Assembly: GCA_002914845.1 (NCBI GenBank)
Contig: JXTC01000345.1
Location: 160,571 to 224,570 of the forward strand
Origin: Trema orientale
Lineage: Eukaryota; Streptophyta; Magnoliopsida; Rosales; Cannabaceae
Length of the DNA: 64,000 bases
Direction: 5' to 3'
Shown here: positions 46,759-58,884 of the stretch, piece by piece
Numbering within the stretch: position 1 is the first letter of the stretch
Layout: each line of letters opens with the position of its first letter
The notes under the pieces: model-generated
What the model was told of the DNA's origin: nothing
The model's database searches: none
What the model saw: only the letters and a program-made list of their open reading frames with translations
Program-made: the position numbers and the translations under genes

Positions 46759-49569
46759 TAATGTATAATCAATGCTTTATATATAATCAGTATAGTATAT
46801 GCTTTATCGTGACTGACCAAAGAAGCCTGGCCTGGTTTATTAGAAATTCTAGTTGTAGTTGTATAGAGATATTTTATGGTAGGTTATTAATAATCTCGTT
46901 ATGGTCTTTATAATTTGTTGTGTCTCCATTTTGGACATTGAGGAATATTATGTGATATTATATGTTAATTAATTAATAACCATTTCTTTTATTGCTGGGG
47001 AGCTTAATTAGATTTGTTGTATTAATGCGATGCAAGAGTTTGTTTGAAACTCAATCTTGATTTGCTCTCTGATATTATAGCCAGAGCTGTTTATGACTCC
47101 ATTTATTTGTATTGACCATCTGAAATTTGAGTAATTTTAATTTGGATTATTATATATATATATATGCTAAATGGAATCAGTATATATATGTTTTTTTTTT
47201 TTTGAATTCAATATATATATATATATGTGTTTATAATTCCATAATCTGCATATATAAACAATTGTCGCAATTAGGCATCAAATTAACAAGTCTTGTCAAT
47301 TAGCCCCCCAAAAAAATACTAACAAACAAAAAGAATGCAACTGGGTAATGCTGTGAGACTATGAGAGTGATTATAGGGAAATCTTGCCCACATTACACGG
47401 TACATTGCATTGGTCCCCTTCTATTTTGGGTCCTTCTACTACGACAAGTTGACTATATGCATCTCATTCAATATGCCAGTTAGAACCACCATTTTACACC
47501 CATTTTGCTTTTCTAGTTTAGCTATGTGGATAGACAACAGAGTATATATATATATCTCTCTCTCCAAGTACACTGCTTTTTTTTTAATAGATGGTGATAA
47601 TCTAGCAAAACGAAGTGATATATTTATGAAATTATCCTTTTTATTGGGAAAAACTGACTTAATTAATTAGCTATTAATTTAGACTCTTTAGCCATTTGGC
47701 CATGAAAAAAAAAAAAAAATTCGACCAGAGATATTTTTTAAATTGAATATTAGCTGTCAGGAAAAACAAAATCTAGAATAAAGATAGGGAGAGTAGCTTG
47801 ACTGGTGTTCTCAAAGTTAAAGAAATACTTTGTTCAATAAGCAAATGATTGGGTAGTTAGTGCAGATGCTTTGGACCAACCAAGCATTGGAGGACGTTTA
47901 ATATTAGTGTGACAATTGTCAGTAATCATATTAATTTAGTTAGATCAAGATTGTCATGATTTGATCAAGCAAATTTTGCGTGCTACAAAAGTATTAATTA
48001 TTAATTTCATTATTATTATTATTATTATTATTTTTGGTTAGTGGTGCAATTAGGAAAGAAAAGGGGGAAATCAAAATTAAAAGAATAAAAGAAAAGAAAG
48101 AATTATGTTGTGAAAAGAACTGTGGCACGCCTAAATCCTCAGGCAGTAGTGGAGGGCATCATAAATCATATCAGTGACAGAGCACGAATATCCATTAGCA
48201 TTAAGTAGTGCAAATACATTGCTCATTTTGAAAGGAAACCGTGATTAATTAGCATAATCACTCATCTTTAATCTATGTCCTAATTAATAAATCAAGGGCC
48301 CTCTATTCTATATAAATGGATTAATTTTTTTATTAGTTCCTAAACCATTTTAAACAGTTCCATTCTTATACTTAAAAACTTTAAAATTTCTCATGTTCTA
48401 ACTTTTTGAGTCGTACGTTCGCAGTTTTTTTTTCAAAAAAAAAAAAAGACCAATACTAAATTTTATTTTTCTACCTCTAAATTCATAAATTTTAATATAA
48501 TTTACATAAACTTTGCAGATCATGGACTAATGTAAAATAATTTTGAAAATTTGAGAGTCAAAACAAAAAAAAATTAAAATTTAGAACCGAACAAGAATTA
48601 ACAGAGTATTAACTAAATAGACTGCTCTAAGCTAAAGTCTGAGACTCTGATGTACTGAGAATACAAAATAGTAGTATGTATTGGATATAGAGCCTTTTAA
48701 TTAATATTCAGAAGTTTAATGCTTTGTGTAAGTAAATCAGTTGAGTAGCCAGTAGGTCATAAACTGTGTGCGATTACTGTGGTCTTGCCCATTGGATCAA
48801 ATTGGGTCCATATTGTTATACATTTGAACATTTGAATTTGTTGTGTGTGCGTGTGATTTTTTTTTTGCATGTTAAAACAAAAGATAATGTTGGGACAAGT
48901 TAAGAAGAAGAAGAGGGAGATAAATAAAAATAAATCAAAGATGGAGAAAGAGATAGAGAGAGCTAGCAACTAAAAGAGATTTAATTTCTGAGGAAGAAGA
49001 ATCCAAAAAAAGAAGGAATAGAAGATAAACTTGACGACTTGTTTGGGCCACACCCACAAGCATATATGGGCAAAAATATGTTAAAACGATGCTATAGCCT
49101 CCTAAAGTACTGGCAAAAATCACAAGTTATTCAGAACAACTTGTATTTGGAAATAAGGGAAATTGAAACTAAACATGTCATTTGTTGATTTGATTACAGT
49201 TGGCTTTTGGTGCTTTTGTACTTCTGTACCCCAACTTCATGTATATTACGCTCCAAAAGATGACAACTAATACTAGGGAAAATAATTATTATATATAAGA
49301 TTTTTGTCCAATCTTATACACTGTTATTTAGTGATGATTTCTCAGTTCCACTTGAAAATTAATATAGCCAAGTTTGATTGGACAGAAAGCTAATACATCA
49401 ACCAGTGCTGGCCACTAATGTGACAAATAAAAAGGTGTTCTTAGACATATAATCAATGAAATAAATGCACAGAACAAATGCTTAAAATGGTCCATGTCCA
49501 TTACTTACAATATTCAAAACAAATGCCGGTCCATAAACAGTTTTTTGGGGGGTGCTGCAATATGTATAT

Positions 49570-49608
<39 letters not shown>

Positions 49609-50119
49609 TTTTTTTTTTGTTTTCATATAGATTCCTAGCTGTTTACTCATTAATTATCCTCTAATTAAACAACATTTTCTGTCCTCTCATTGACTGCCGA
49701 CTGCAAATGAATGGCAACTTGATTACGATCACTTTACGTAAGTGTCATTTAACTGCCTATACAGTCACAGAGACTCAATGATAGGGGAAAAAAAATAAAC
49801 AGAAAAGTATTTAAAAAATAAAGTGATATAATTTTCAGGAATTATAATTAAATGAATTGACCAATCTTAGCAAATATCACAAAAATCAACGTATATCTTT
49901 CTATTCCAATTGAATGCCAAGTAGCTAGCCCAGAAGTTGGTTCTATATGTTTCAAACCCAGTAACATAATCAATATTAATAGTCTCCAAATCCCAGATCA
50001 ATTTAAGCAGTATAGCCAATAATGAACATTATATAATCAACATAATAATTCACAACTATATATGTACATCCATATGTGGCCTAAAAAGTCTAAGCAAAAT
50101 CAATATGGGATCAATATAG
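46759..50119. other. Intergenic DNA between two SAUR genes
   Basis: AT-rich, with TA runs (47150-47240, 47548-47560), an ATT array (about 48010-48032), and a (CT)n microsatellite (49572-49604). I see no further gene. Confidence 0.55.
49572..49604. repeat. (CT)n microsatellite
   Basis: About sixteen uninterrupted CT dinucleotides. Confidence 0.9.
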
Positions 50120-50446
50120 CTAACTAATTGGTTTAACCCTGAAAACTTTTGGCTTAGATGAACGTTTGGTCATCCAGTCCTCAAAATCCTTTGCTCCACA
50201 AGGAATCCTCAAAACCCCTTCATTGGAAAAGCCATACTCCTCAGCCGATCTGTAGAGCAGCTCCGAGAAATCAGCGTCGCCAAACAAGGCGGTTCGGACC
50301 ATAAATCGCTTAGTTTCATCCTCTAATCCAACACAAATTGGCACATAACCTCTTGGTGTCAGTGGAGGGCCTCTTAGACGTAGCTTGAACGATCCTCTAG
50401 CTCCTATAAATTTTCCCAACTTACTTGCTCTCATTCCCATTGCCAA
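50120..50446 (-). CDS. SAUR-family auxin-responsive protein
   Basis: A single exon of 108 aa on the minus strand. The SAUR domain runs from about residue 30 to 92, with GYVPICVGLEDETKRFMVRT, FSELLYRSAEEYGFSNEGVL and RIPCGAKDFEDWM, the most conserved SAUR blocks. The N-terminus is short and basic and no signal peptide is seen. The sequence is clearly distinct from the SAUR at 46360, so the two are not a recent tandem pair. They face each other. A TATA-like TATATATAGTAC lies near 50500-50511 on the minus strand. Confidence 0.9.
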   Translation of the reverse strand: MAMGMRASKLGKFIGARGSFKLRLRGPPLTPRGYVPICVGLEDETKRFMVRTALFGDADFSELLYRSAEEYGFSNEGVLRIPCGAKDFEDWMTKRSSKPKVFRVKPIS

Positions 50447-50519
50447 ACTCTATAAAGACACTCTCTCTGATCAGCTATATAGTACTGAACAAATGGTACT
50501 ATATATACCATCTTCAATA

Positions 50520-51640
50520 TTGGTTGGTTTTGAGTTTTGATCATTATATAGTTTATAATACAAGTGATTATCAATAAATAAGGCCGTGCGTACCTCATTG
50601 TCCTTGCTACACAGCAATAATATGCATTGTCCTATTAACCATTTAACAAAATTTTATTTTTCTTTTGATATTTTCCCTTCTCTTCTCTTGTCTTGTCTTC
50701 CCCGTTTTTGAGTGATAGAGACGTATATATGTTATTAAGATTCCCGAGCGGGGGAGGCTGCATTCCGTGACCACTAAGTTGACAAACATTGCTTTAATTA
50801 ATGTTCATTTTGTTTCACTTATATATATATACAAATATATAAAGTAATTCAAATACCAAATCAATCAACATACATACATGTATATATATATATATATTAG
50901 ATGCAATGAATTATTTCGCCATGTAGTGAAGGGATATGGCAAATTTTATCCTTCTTGATCCTTTTTGTTAAGAAATTTCGGAAGGTTTTTTTTTTTTTTT
51001 CTTTTGTTATACTTATTCATCACATTGATACTTCACATTATACGATACGACCTATACAAAGTACGCACCAATTAATACTATTATTACAAGGACCACTTCG
51101 TACTGAGTGGGAATTTGCTTCACGGCACTTCAATTGATCAGTTCCTTTACTTAAATGGAAATTTACCTAGCTAGAGACTCCTGTTGGCTTAAGCTAAGAC
51201 GTGTTTTTTACTAATTATAGCTTACATTCAAACCCGGAAAAGACACATGCAATATTCAATTTAATCAGATAAGATATTTAGTATTTACATAAGATCAAAG
51301 TTGGAAAGATTGAGTCATTAGTTCCATAGAAATTAGAATGATTCTAATTTCTAAGCTGATGTGTTCGGTTTAGCTACTTCTAATGAGAAACTTGGGAAGT
51401 TGGGACCTATTAGATCATTAAATCCTTATATAATATGGCAAACATGGGTAACTAAGATTTAAATTAAATTCACTTAATACTAGTACCCTAAAAAAAAAAA
51501 ATACAATAACATATGTAATCATCTCGTAATACTCCATCAATTACTGCTAGATCATTCTTAAGAGTTGAGCTCTTAAACTCATTCAGTCGCAAAAAGAGAT
51601 ACCCTGACCAGATGTTTGAGATATATACATATATATATAT
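50520..51640. other. AT-rich intergenic DNA
   Basis: No gene or clear element is seen apart from TA-rich runs (50820-50840, 50880-50898) and T/A tracts. Confidence 0.5.
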
Positions 51641-51645
51641 ATATA

Positions 51646-51894
51646 GGGCACCAATCCAGTAGGAATTATTTTTTTCCACCTATACATAGTTATCGTTTTG
51701 GCCAATGAAAATTTAAGATGCATATTTTTTTATTGTAAAAAGTAAGAGAGAGAAACAACATTAATGATACACGTCTTTTCATGCACCTCATTATAGCCGT
51801 TGGATCACCATTAGATAATGATCCAACGGCTAAAAAAAAATACCTTCCCATAGATAAAAAAAAAAAAAAAAAAAAACCTACTGGATTGGCAACC
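51646..51894. mobile_element. MITE, 249 bp, TA-rich target
   Basis: The left end GGGCACCAATCCAGTAGG and the right end read in reverse complement (GGTTGCCAATCCAGTAGG) are inverted repeats, set in TATATA on both sides. Inside, AGCCGTTGGATCA and TGATCCAACGGCT (51796-51834) form a second, internal hairpin. Confidence 0.75.
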
Positions 51895-51919
51895 ATATAT
51901 ATATATAAGTTGTCAATAG

Positions 51920-52066
51920 CCAACTGTGGCTAGCTTAGTTGGTCCAAGGCTTTAAAGATGTTTGTGTGAGTTAGAAGGGTTAAGGTTCAAGCCTTGGTAG
52001 TGTGTGTATGTGATATTTTCCTTTAAATTTATAGTTAGTAGTGGTCATTAATTAAGCCTCATTTTT
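51920..52066 (+). mobile_element. tRNA-derived SINE, copy 3
   Basis: Box A (TAGCTTAGTTGG) and box B (GGTTCAAGCCTTGG) are at normal spacing. The body and tail (GTAGTGGTCATTAATTAAGCC, then A-rich) match copies 1 and 2. It sits exactly between two related MITEs. Confidence 0.8.
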
Positions 52067-52084
52067 TAAATATATATATATATA

Positions 52085-52323
52085 GGTTACCAATCTAATA
52101 GGTTTTTTTTTTTTTTACCTATCCATAGGTATTTTTTTTTAGCCGTTAGATCATTGGTCTAACGGCTACCATAATTTGAGTAGTCGAAAAAAGTAATAAT
52201 AAAAATAAATATTCATTATTTAATATTTTTCTCTCTCCTCTTTTTATCATAAAAAGATGTGTCTGACCAATTTTAATTGGCCAAAACAATAGCAAAAAAA
52301 AATTACCTACAGAATTTGTGCCC
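52085..52323. mobile_element. MITE, 239 bp, same family in inverse orientation
   Basis: Ends are GGTTACCAATCTAATAGG on the left and, in reverse complement, GGGCACAAATTCTGTAGG on the right, again within TATATA. The internal AGCCGTTAGATCATTGGTCTAACGGCT hairpin is at about 52141-52167. Relative to the copy at 51646 the asymmetric interior is inverted. Confidence 0.75.
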
Positions 52324-52954
52324 ATATATATATACATATATTTGCTTCTTTTTTTTTTCTTAATGAATCAGAACGACATATGGCTATATCCAACAAGGCT
52401 ACACTGCCATATGCCACTTACAACTAGATTAATGTTATTTGGTCTTTAGACTTTTGATACAAAAGACTTATTATACAAAAAACTATTTTAAAACTCCCAT
52501 TTTTTAATCTCATTTCTATATTGTGTTAGACTACTTTGTTTTATTTTGGCTGATTTCTATTTCTTATATTTCATATTCATCCATTTTAGTAACTGTTGAG
52601 AAAGAAAGACGCATGCGCCATAAGCTAAAATCACAAATTATATAGATAATTTACACCTTAAATTATGACTAATGTCCACTTATATACATCATAGGAAACA
52701 AAAGAACCAAAAACAAAAACAAAAACAAAAAAGAAACAAAAAAAAAAAAAACACACAAAAACGAAAAATAATGATAAAATGGGAAATAGACGAAATTAGG
52801 AGTACCTTTTAGACCAAATGACTTTTTTAGGACTATTTTCAGAACAATTTTTTGTAGGCTGGTCACAAAAATTTTGATTGACTAATCACAATATTTATAA
52901 CTTCATTAGAGATGACTAAATTCCTAAAACAATATCCTAGAAATTAGTCATAAA

Positions 52955-53232
52955 AAGGTCAAGAAAATTACATTGATAGGACTAATTTGGGCCCCAATGG
53001 ATTTTTTGTGCGCTTTTCTAAAAATGATATTTTTAGAAATATCAAGAACTTCTTAACTATAGATCAAGATCTTATTGACCATGAAAAAAACTATTATGTG
53101 GTACTTTTTATGGTTAATAAGTTGTTGACTATAGGTCAAAATGTCCTTGACACTTTTTAAAAACTTATTTTTGAAAAAATGCATAAAAAATCATTTTAGC
53201 CCAAGTTAATCATATCCATGTTATTTTCTCCA
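52955..53232. mobile_element. Fold-back MITE, family X copy 1
   Basis: The left end (ATAGGACTAATTTGGGCC) pairs with the right end (GCCCAAGTTAATCATATCC), and AAAATGATATTTTTAG pairs with the TTTTTGAAAAAATGCAT side. It shares length and interior (GACTATAGGTCAAAATGTCC) with the copy at 53823. Confidence 0.6.
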
Positions 53233-53289
53233 AAAAGTCATGCCCAAACCACTCATACCCATGTTCCAAATCCAAACAAAACCTGCTTC

Positions 53290-53730
53290 AAAAAAAAAAA
53301 AGGGAAAAGTTCATAAATATCCGTTTTTAAAACCATATTTTCATAAATATCTATTTTATATTTTTTTTATTAAATACTTATTTTTATACCTTTTTTGGAG
53401 AAATATAGACCACCACTGTTTTACTAAACATGAAATGTAGACTCACGGTATATATTTCATATATTAAATGTATACTGCGGTCCACATTTCATGAATAAAA
53501 TTTACACTCAAAATTGGCACATATTTTAAAATGTGTACCGTTCATATTTTACACATGGAATGTGTACCTCATGGATAAAATTTACATTGTAAATGTAGAC
53601 TACTCATATTTTTCATATGAAATGTGGACCATAAAAATGGATATTTTTGAAAGAAGTTTTAAAAACGGGTATCTTTGAAATAAGTTTTAACAAACGAGTA
53701 TTAGGTGTAATTTTCACAAAAAAAAAAAAA
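53290..53730. mobile_element. Fold-back element
   Basis: ATAAATATCCGTTTTTAAAAC on the left pairs with GTTTTAAAAACGGGTATCTTTG on the right. The interior has several degenerate repeats of AAATGTAGACTACTCATATTT-like text (53420-53635). Confidence 0.55.
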
Positions 53731-53822
53731 AAATCCAAACAAACCCAGTACATGGTATTAGGCTTTTGAACCAACGCAAAATATCCGTATTGGGCTGGAC
53801 ATGATTTGAAACTTTTGAGAAA

Positions 53823-54068
53823 ATGACATGAATAGGACTAACTTGGGCAAAAATAACTTTTTGTATATTTTCCTAAAAATGACATTTTTAGAAGTGTCAA
53901 AGACTGTTTGACCATAGGTCAAAAGTTTTTTAACCATAAAAGTCATTATTTAGGACTTTTTCATTGTCAAAAAGTTACGTTCTAGATACTTTTAAGAATG
54001 TCATTTTTAAAAAAATGCACAACAAAGTCAGTTTGGCCCAAGTTAGCCCTACCCATGTCCTTTTCTCG
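53823..54068. mobile_element. Fold-back MITE, family X copy 2
   Basis: Left GACATGAATAGGACTAACTTGGGC and right GGCCCAAGTTAGCCCTACCCATGTCC (about 60 imperfect bases per arm) are inverted repeats. It is the same family as 52955-53232. Confidence 0.7.
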
Positions 54069-54539
54069 AAATCTTTTGGGACAGCTTCACGAGGCCTCAT
54101 TAAAAGGAAGTCCATTCAGACTAGAGTATTTATAAGAAATAGCATTCTTTTTAAAGATCAATTTTAAAAAATGGATGTTTTTTATACCTATTTAATAAAT
54201 GATCATTTTATAATTTTATTTTGATAAATAGCCTTTTTAGTTGATATATTTTTTTATAAAGCAAATTAATTTTTAAAAAATTAAATCCATTTTTTAAAAA
54301 ATGAATCAATTTTCAAAAAATAAATGAAAATATTTTGATATACTAAATATGAAAAATGATCATTTTCTAAATAATTTTCAGTATTCGATTATTTTTTAAT
54401 AATATTTGAAAAACGGTCATTTTGCAAATTATAATCTAAAATTCAGTCATTTGGCTAAAAAAAAAGACCTTCAGATTATTATGAAAAAACAAGAGGAAGG
54501 TCCATGTATAAATTAAAAGCAAGGAAATTAGAGTATATG

Positions 54540-55315
54540 TCTCTTTTTATAGCTAAATGATCAAGTACTATGCATTTTTAAACTCGGTATATCTACTTAT
54601 ATATCAGTTTAGTTTATGTACTTATTATATTAATTTTTATACTGATTGTATTACATTTTATACTATACTCTGATATGGATGGCAATAAAACCCAAGATTT
54701 ATGGGCATATTCTATGGTTATCTAAACTGAATGAGGATGGGAAAACCGTTCAAACAGGTAAAGCGATCGAAACGGGAAATAACGGCACCACAAATATATG
54801 GGTATGGTGCAAAGATGGTATTAGCATAATCAATATTATACCCACCCCAATGTATATAGTTATATAGTAAATTATACATATAAAAATATACTTATTATAT
54901 TCATATATTTAAAAAAATAATAATGATATTAGAGACCTATATATGTTTTTATATTTTTAATTTATAGTTTCAAGACTATTTAATATATTGTTATGTTGGT
55001 TGCTATTATATCGTTTTTATGTTTAAAAAAAAAATATATTCATCTTTTTATTTTATATTTTTCTTATTTTGTCATTAATAATGGATTACGGATAACCATA
55101 GTAGTCCCTGTTAACCGTAAATAATACTCGTACTGTCTCCATATCTAAGAAAATGATTAATAGGTCAGGTATAATACTATAATTGGCTTTCGGAAATACA
55201 GATGGTAATTAAAAAACCGTCTCCGATCCGCTCTGTTATCGTTCCTCATTTTGTTAGAGTATTTGAAAAACGGACATCTACCTAATAAAAGCCCAAAATT
55301 TGGTCATTCTCTTGT
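54540..55315. repeat. Dispersed AT-rich repeat, copy 3, split by other DNA
   Basis: The beginning (TCGGTATATCTACTTATATATCAG, 54585-54610) and the end (GCCCAAAATTTGGTCATT, about 55290-55307) match copy 2 at 34440-34725. About 580 bases between 54672 and 55254 have no counterpart there and are a probable later insertion. Confidence 0.4.
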
Positions 55316-55359
55316 AAGACGCATCAAACAACGACGCCGTTTCATCATGTAGAAACATT

Positions 55360-55860
55360 TTAGTAGTTTTAGGCGGTGCGCGGTGGCAGGGAGAAAAAAC
55401 ACTGCAACTCTACTTGGCGCTACTCCAACTCTATCGCATCGTAATTGTATGGTATGTTTCAAGCTCCAAGCTTCAACATTTCAAAACCCAAATCAGATTC
55501 TTGAAAAAATTTGTGTAAAAAGCCATTTTTATATATTCATATATACATGTATGAATATCTGTGTAATTGGCTCAGCATTTGTTCTTATTTTTTTTGTTTC
55601 AATTTTATATTTCATTTTCTTTCGATTGGAGCTGAAACTCTCTAGTTCTGGATCTAACCATTGAGAATGACTAAATTATTGCTGGGTTCTTCTAATTTAA
55701 GTGAGATGTTACTTCTAGTGAGATATTTTGTTCTGTTTTCAGATGCTCAGACTGTGAAGAGGAAGCCCACATTGCGGTTCGTTGTTCTCAGCATTGCCTC
55801 CCTAGTGAACCTATTAGCCGCCTGTCAATAATTCTATCCATAGAACTCGAATCTCAAAGG
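55360..55860 (+). other. Probable 5' leader exons of the CIA30 gene
   Basis: The ACGACGCCGTTT stretch near 55330 resembles sequence often found at plant gene starts. A second leader exon is suggested at about 55742-55860 between TTTTCAG and GTTAAG. The leader includes a five-codon upstream frame (ATG at 55742). These leader exons are inferred. Confidence 0.35.
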
Positions 55861-56287
55861 TTAAGGTGCGTTTTGGTGGATTCTAAGACGTGGACTTTTT
55901 TGAACGCAATATGTTTGATGAAATGCCTGAGAGATTGAGTTCTTGGAATCTGCCTTCTTTTCTTTATGAATATTGCTTATGTCATTGATCAAATTGTTTC
56001 GTATAGGACATTGCTTAGGCTTTTATTCAGTTGAGTCCATTACTATTTAACCTTTGCCTTGGACCAAGAATAGCAAGTACTACTAGTCGAACAACTTTAA
56101 TAGATGTTTAAAAAATATTAAATTCTTTAATATTGTTTCGAATGCAGTTTTGGATCTAAAAAGAACAGATATCACAGCACAGTTCTAGTTTTAAATACAA
56201 TCATTGTTTTGAGAATTTTAATTTCAGATCACTTACCAAAAGGGCCCTAGTTTTTCATTGATGTAGGAACTTTGAGGGGGCAGAGAA

Positions 56288-58884
56288 ATGTCAAGGTTCC
56301 GAGCACTGTGGCAAGCATCCTTGAATGCAACAAAGAAAGGTACCGTTACTGTGCTTTTATTTGTCCTTTCCAATCATAGAGATTAGAATTGTTTATGTAT
56401 CTAAAGTTTGTGGAGTGTCCTACCTATTACGAACTAGTGATGGACGATTTGGTATGGATATGTGGTGATTGTCCTGAACTCCATTGAGAATTATTGTTGA
56501 AACATTGCGTCCTCTTTCTATTACTTTTGGTTTTGGCACAGCATGAAGTCCTCATTCTCTTCAGACTTATCACGTGTGCTTTTCTTGTCCTGTTTTGTTA
56601 ATGTCGCGTAATTGAGCTGTAAATATTTTTCACTTGAATGTTCCATTTTAAGTATTGATAAAAGTGTTATGTATCAAATTGGGAAGATAGGCAATTCTTT
56701 CATATTGTGCACTAATATATGTATGGTCCTTGTGTTTTTTTTTAATGTCAAACTGTAGCTCTCGCATGGAATGTTGAAGATCTGATGCCTCCCACTGAGA
56801 GATATATTTTCAACTTCAATTCAAAAGAGGAGCTAAAAAGGTGGCATTTATATTCAGATTCCGAATATGGAGGTATGGTAGTATTAAATTTCTTGTCTCC
56901 TATTCATATGCCTAAAGGTAAGAGTGGTTTAAAAGTATTATGTAGGCCATGAATGGCATTGTGTATGAATGCATTTTTTTACTTGTATTATTTTTTCCTT
57001 GGGACAATATTTGATTNTTAAAGCAATATTTTTTCCTTAGAATAATATTGTGATTACATAGTCATGTTTTTTTTGCATCATTTTATTAAAGTTTTGATGG
57101 CTGGAGAGAATGCTATTAACTAAATTGCACCTGCTACCTTTTTTTCTAGTCGATTACAGCGCATTCCAGTTTTCATTAATCAAACTTGCAGATGCTTATC
57201 ACGTGTGCCACCTTTCTATATATTGCAGGGTTATCCTCGGCATCTTTGGAGATCACAGATGGTGGAAATGGACTAAGTGGTATAGAATATGACAAAAGTT
57301 TTAATGTGGCTTCATAACAGTAGTTGTGGCAAGATTTCTTCTTTTTTGGTTGTTTATGCATTTTCGTCTTATGTTATTGTGAATATGCTACGTAGTCTCT
57401 CTCATGAATGAAAGAAAAGAAAGTAAACTTTGTGCTTGAGATATCAAATATCTAACACAGGGTACATAAATATTTGATTTTCATTCTCAAATGCATTTTT
57501 TTAATTCCTCTCTAGGAATTTTCTCTGGAAACCTTTCACTTGATGTCACTGAGGGTTCAAAATGGAACATCAGTCGAAGTGGCTTCTGTGGAATGAGGTC
57601 AAAGAAGGTGAAGTTATTTCCAAAAATTTTAAGAATCTATGATTTTATAAGTAGGACTGATTGCATAGCTCTTATGTGATTCTTGGATTTATTATAACTG
57701 TTGTTCTTAGTATATGGTGAAAAATGAACTGGTTAATGCCTTAATGGTTTCAAATTATTACCTGCACCGCAACACTGGCTTAGATAGTGCAAATCCATTT
57801 TGTTTTATGAAAATTGTATGATTAATAGTCTCAGTATGCACTTTACACTTAAGGCTGGGGAAACAAGATGGCGTGATTTTTTTTACTAACAGTATACTGC
57901 TGAACATTCTTTATTTTGTTAGCCTCTAAGCCCTTCTGATGCAAATGATCCATTTATAAGTTGATACCATGAAAAATCTAGGTCTCATATTTCCATCGAA
58001 CATTATTTTTTTTCCTTCTGGAAACATCACAAACAGTATTTATCCTTCATGGTTTTGTTGCCTTGGCAGTTTGATGGCTTCATTGATTTGGACCCGTATG
58101 ATACAATAGCACTGAAGATAAAAGGAGATGGAAGATGCTACATATCTACTGTGAGTATTCTGTTCACGCAGTGGGAGAAAAGTTTGAAAGTCAAGGCTTC
58201 TATTTCAAATTCTGAGGCATTTTCCTCATCTTTTTAATGAAATAGCTCTTGCTTATGCAGATCTATACAGAAAATTGGGTAAATTCACCTGGACAACTGG
58301 AAGATAATTCATGGCAAGCTTTTGTTTTTGTGCCCAAAGACAACTGGTATATCACAAAGGCAAGTTCCTTTTCCCTCAAGCTCAATGATCAAAAGTTTAT
58401 GCTTATGACTGGAAATTCTTCAACAAAACGCCTGCTCTGATCTTTCTCTACCAACATAAAGTTCAATGAAATATTGTACTGTTCAGTTTTCTTGTACAAT
58501 CCACTCCACTCCTATAACTATTTACGCTAGTAGCAATGCCAGTTTTTATCCACCTAATTAATTTAAATCCAATTGGGTAGAAAGAAACTTGATTTTTTTT
58601 CTCATCTGTTGTGTAAATCTTTTGTTGATGTATACAGGTCAACAGATTATTTAGCTTGTAACATGTATTTCTCTTTTTCCTAAATGATCTTTCAGATTCC
58701 TCTGGCTCAATACCTACCGACATGGAGAGGAAATGTTATAGATGCAAAGCTGGAAATGAATCCATCTCGCGTTCTTGGAATGTCTCTATCCGTGAACGCA
58801 GAGGGTGGAGTCCCTGGTGCCAGGTCTGGGCCAGGTGATTTCAAAATTGAGATTGATTGGATCAAGGCCTTAAGAACACAGTGA
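56288..58884 (+). CDS. CIA30: Complex I intermediate-associated protein 30 (CIA30/NDUFAF1 homologue)
   Basis: Seven coding exons: 56288-56339, 56759-56872, 57229-57279, 57516-57607, 58070-58150, 58261-58359, 58696-58884. They total 678 nt (225 aa) and are in frame. The CIA30 domain fills most of the protein, with [58 protein letters not shown] and the closing [21 protein letters not shown]30 proteins act as chaperones for assembly of mitochondrial NADH dehydrogenase. The length fits plant homologues (about 225 aa). The Arg-containing, weakly amphipathic start [20 protein letters not shown] could act as a targeting peptide. The intron 58360-58695 uses a GC donor. No other gene is close enough to suggest co-regulation. 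Confidence 0.93.
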
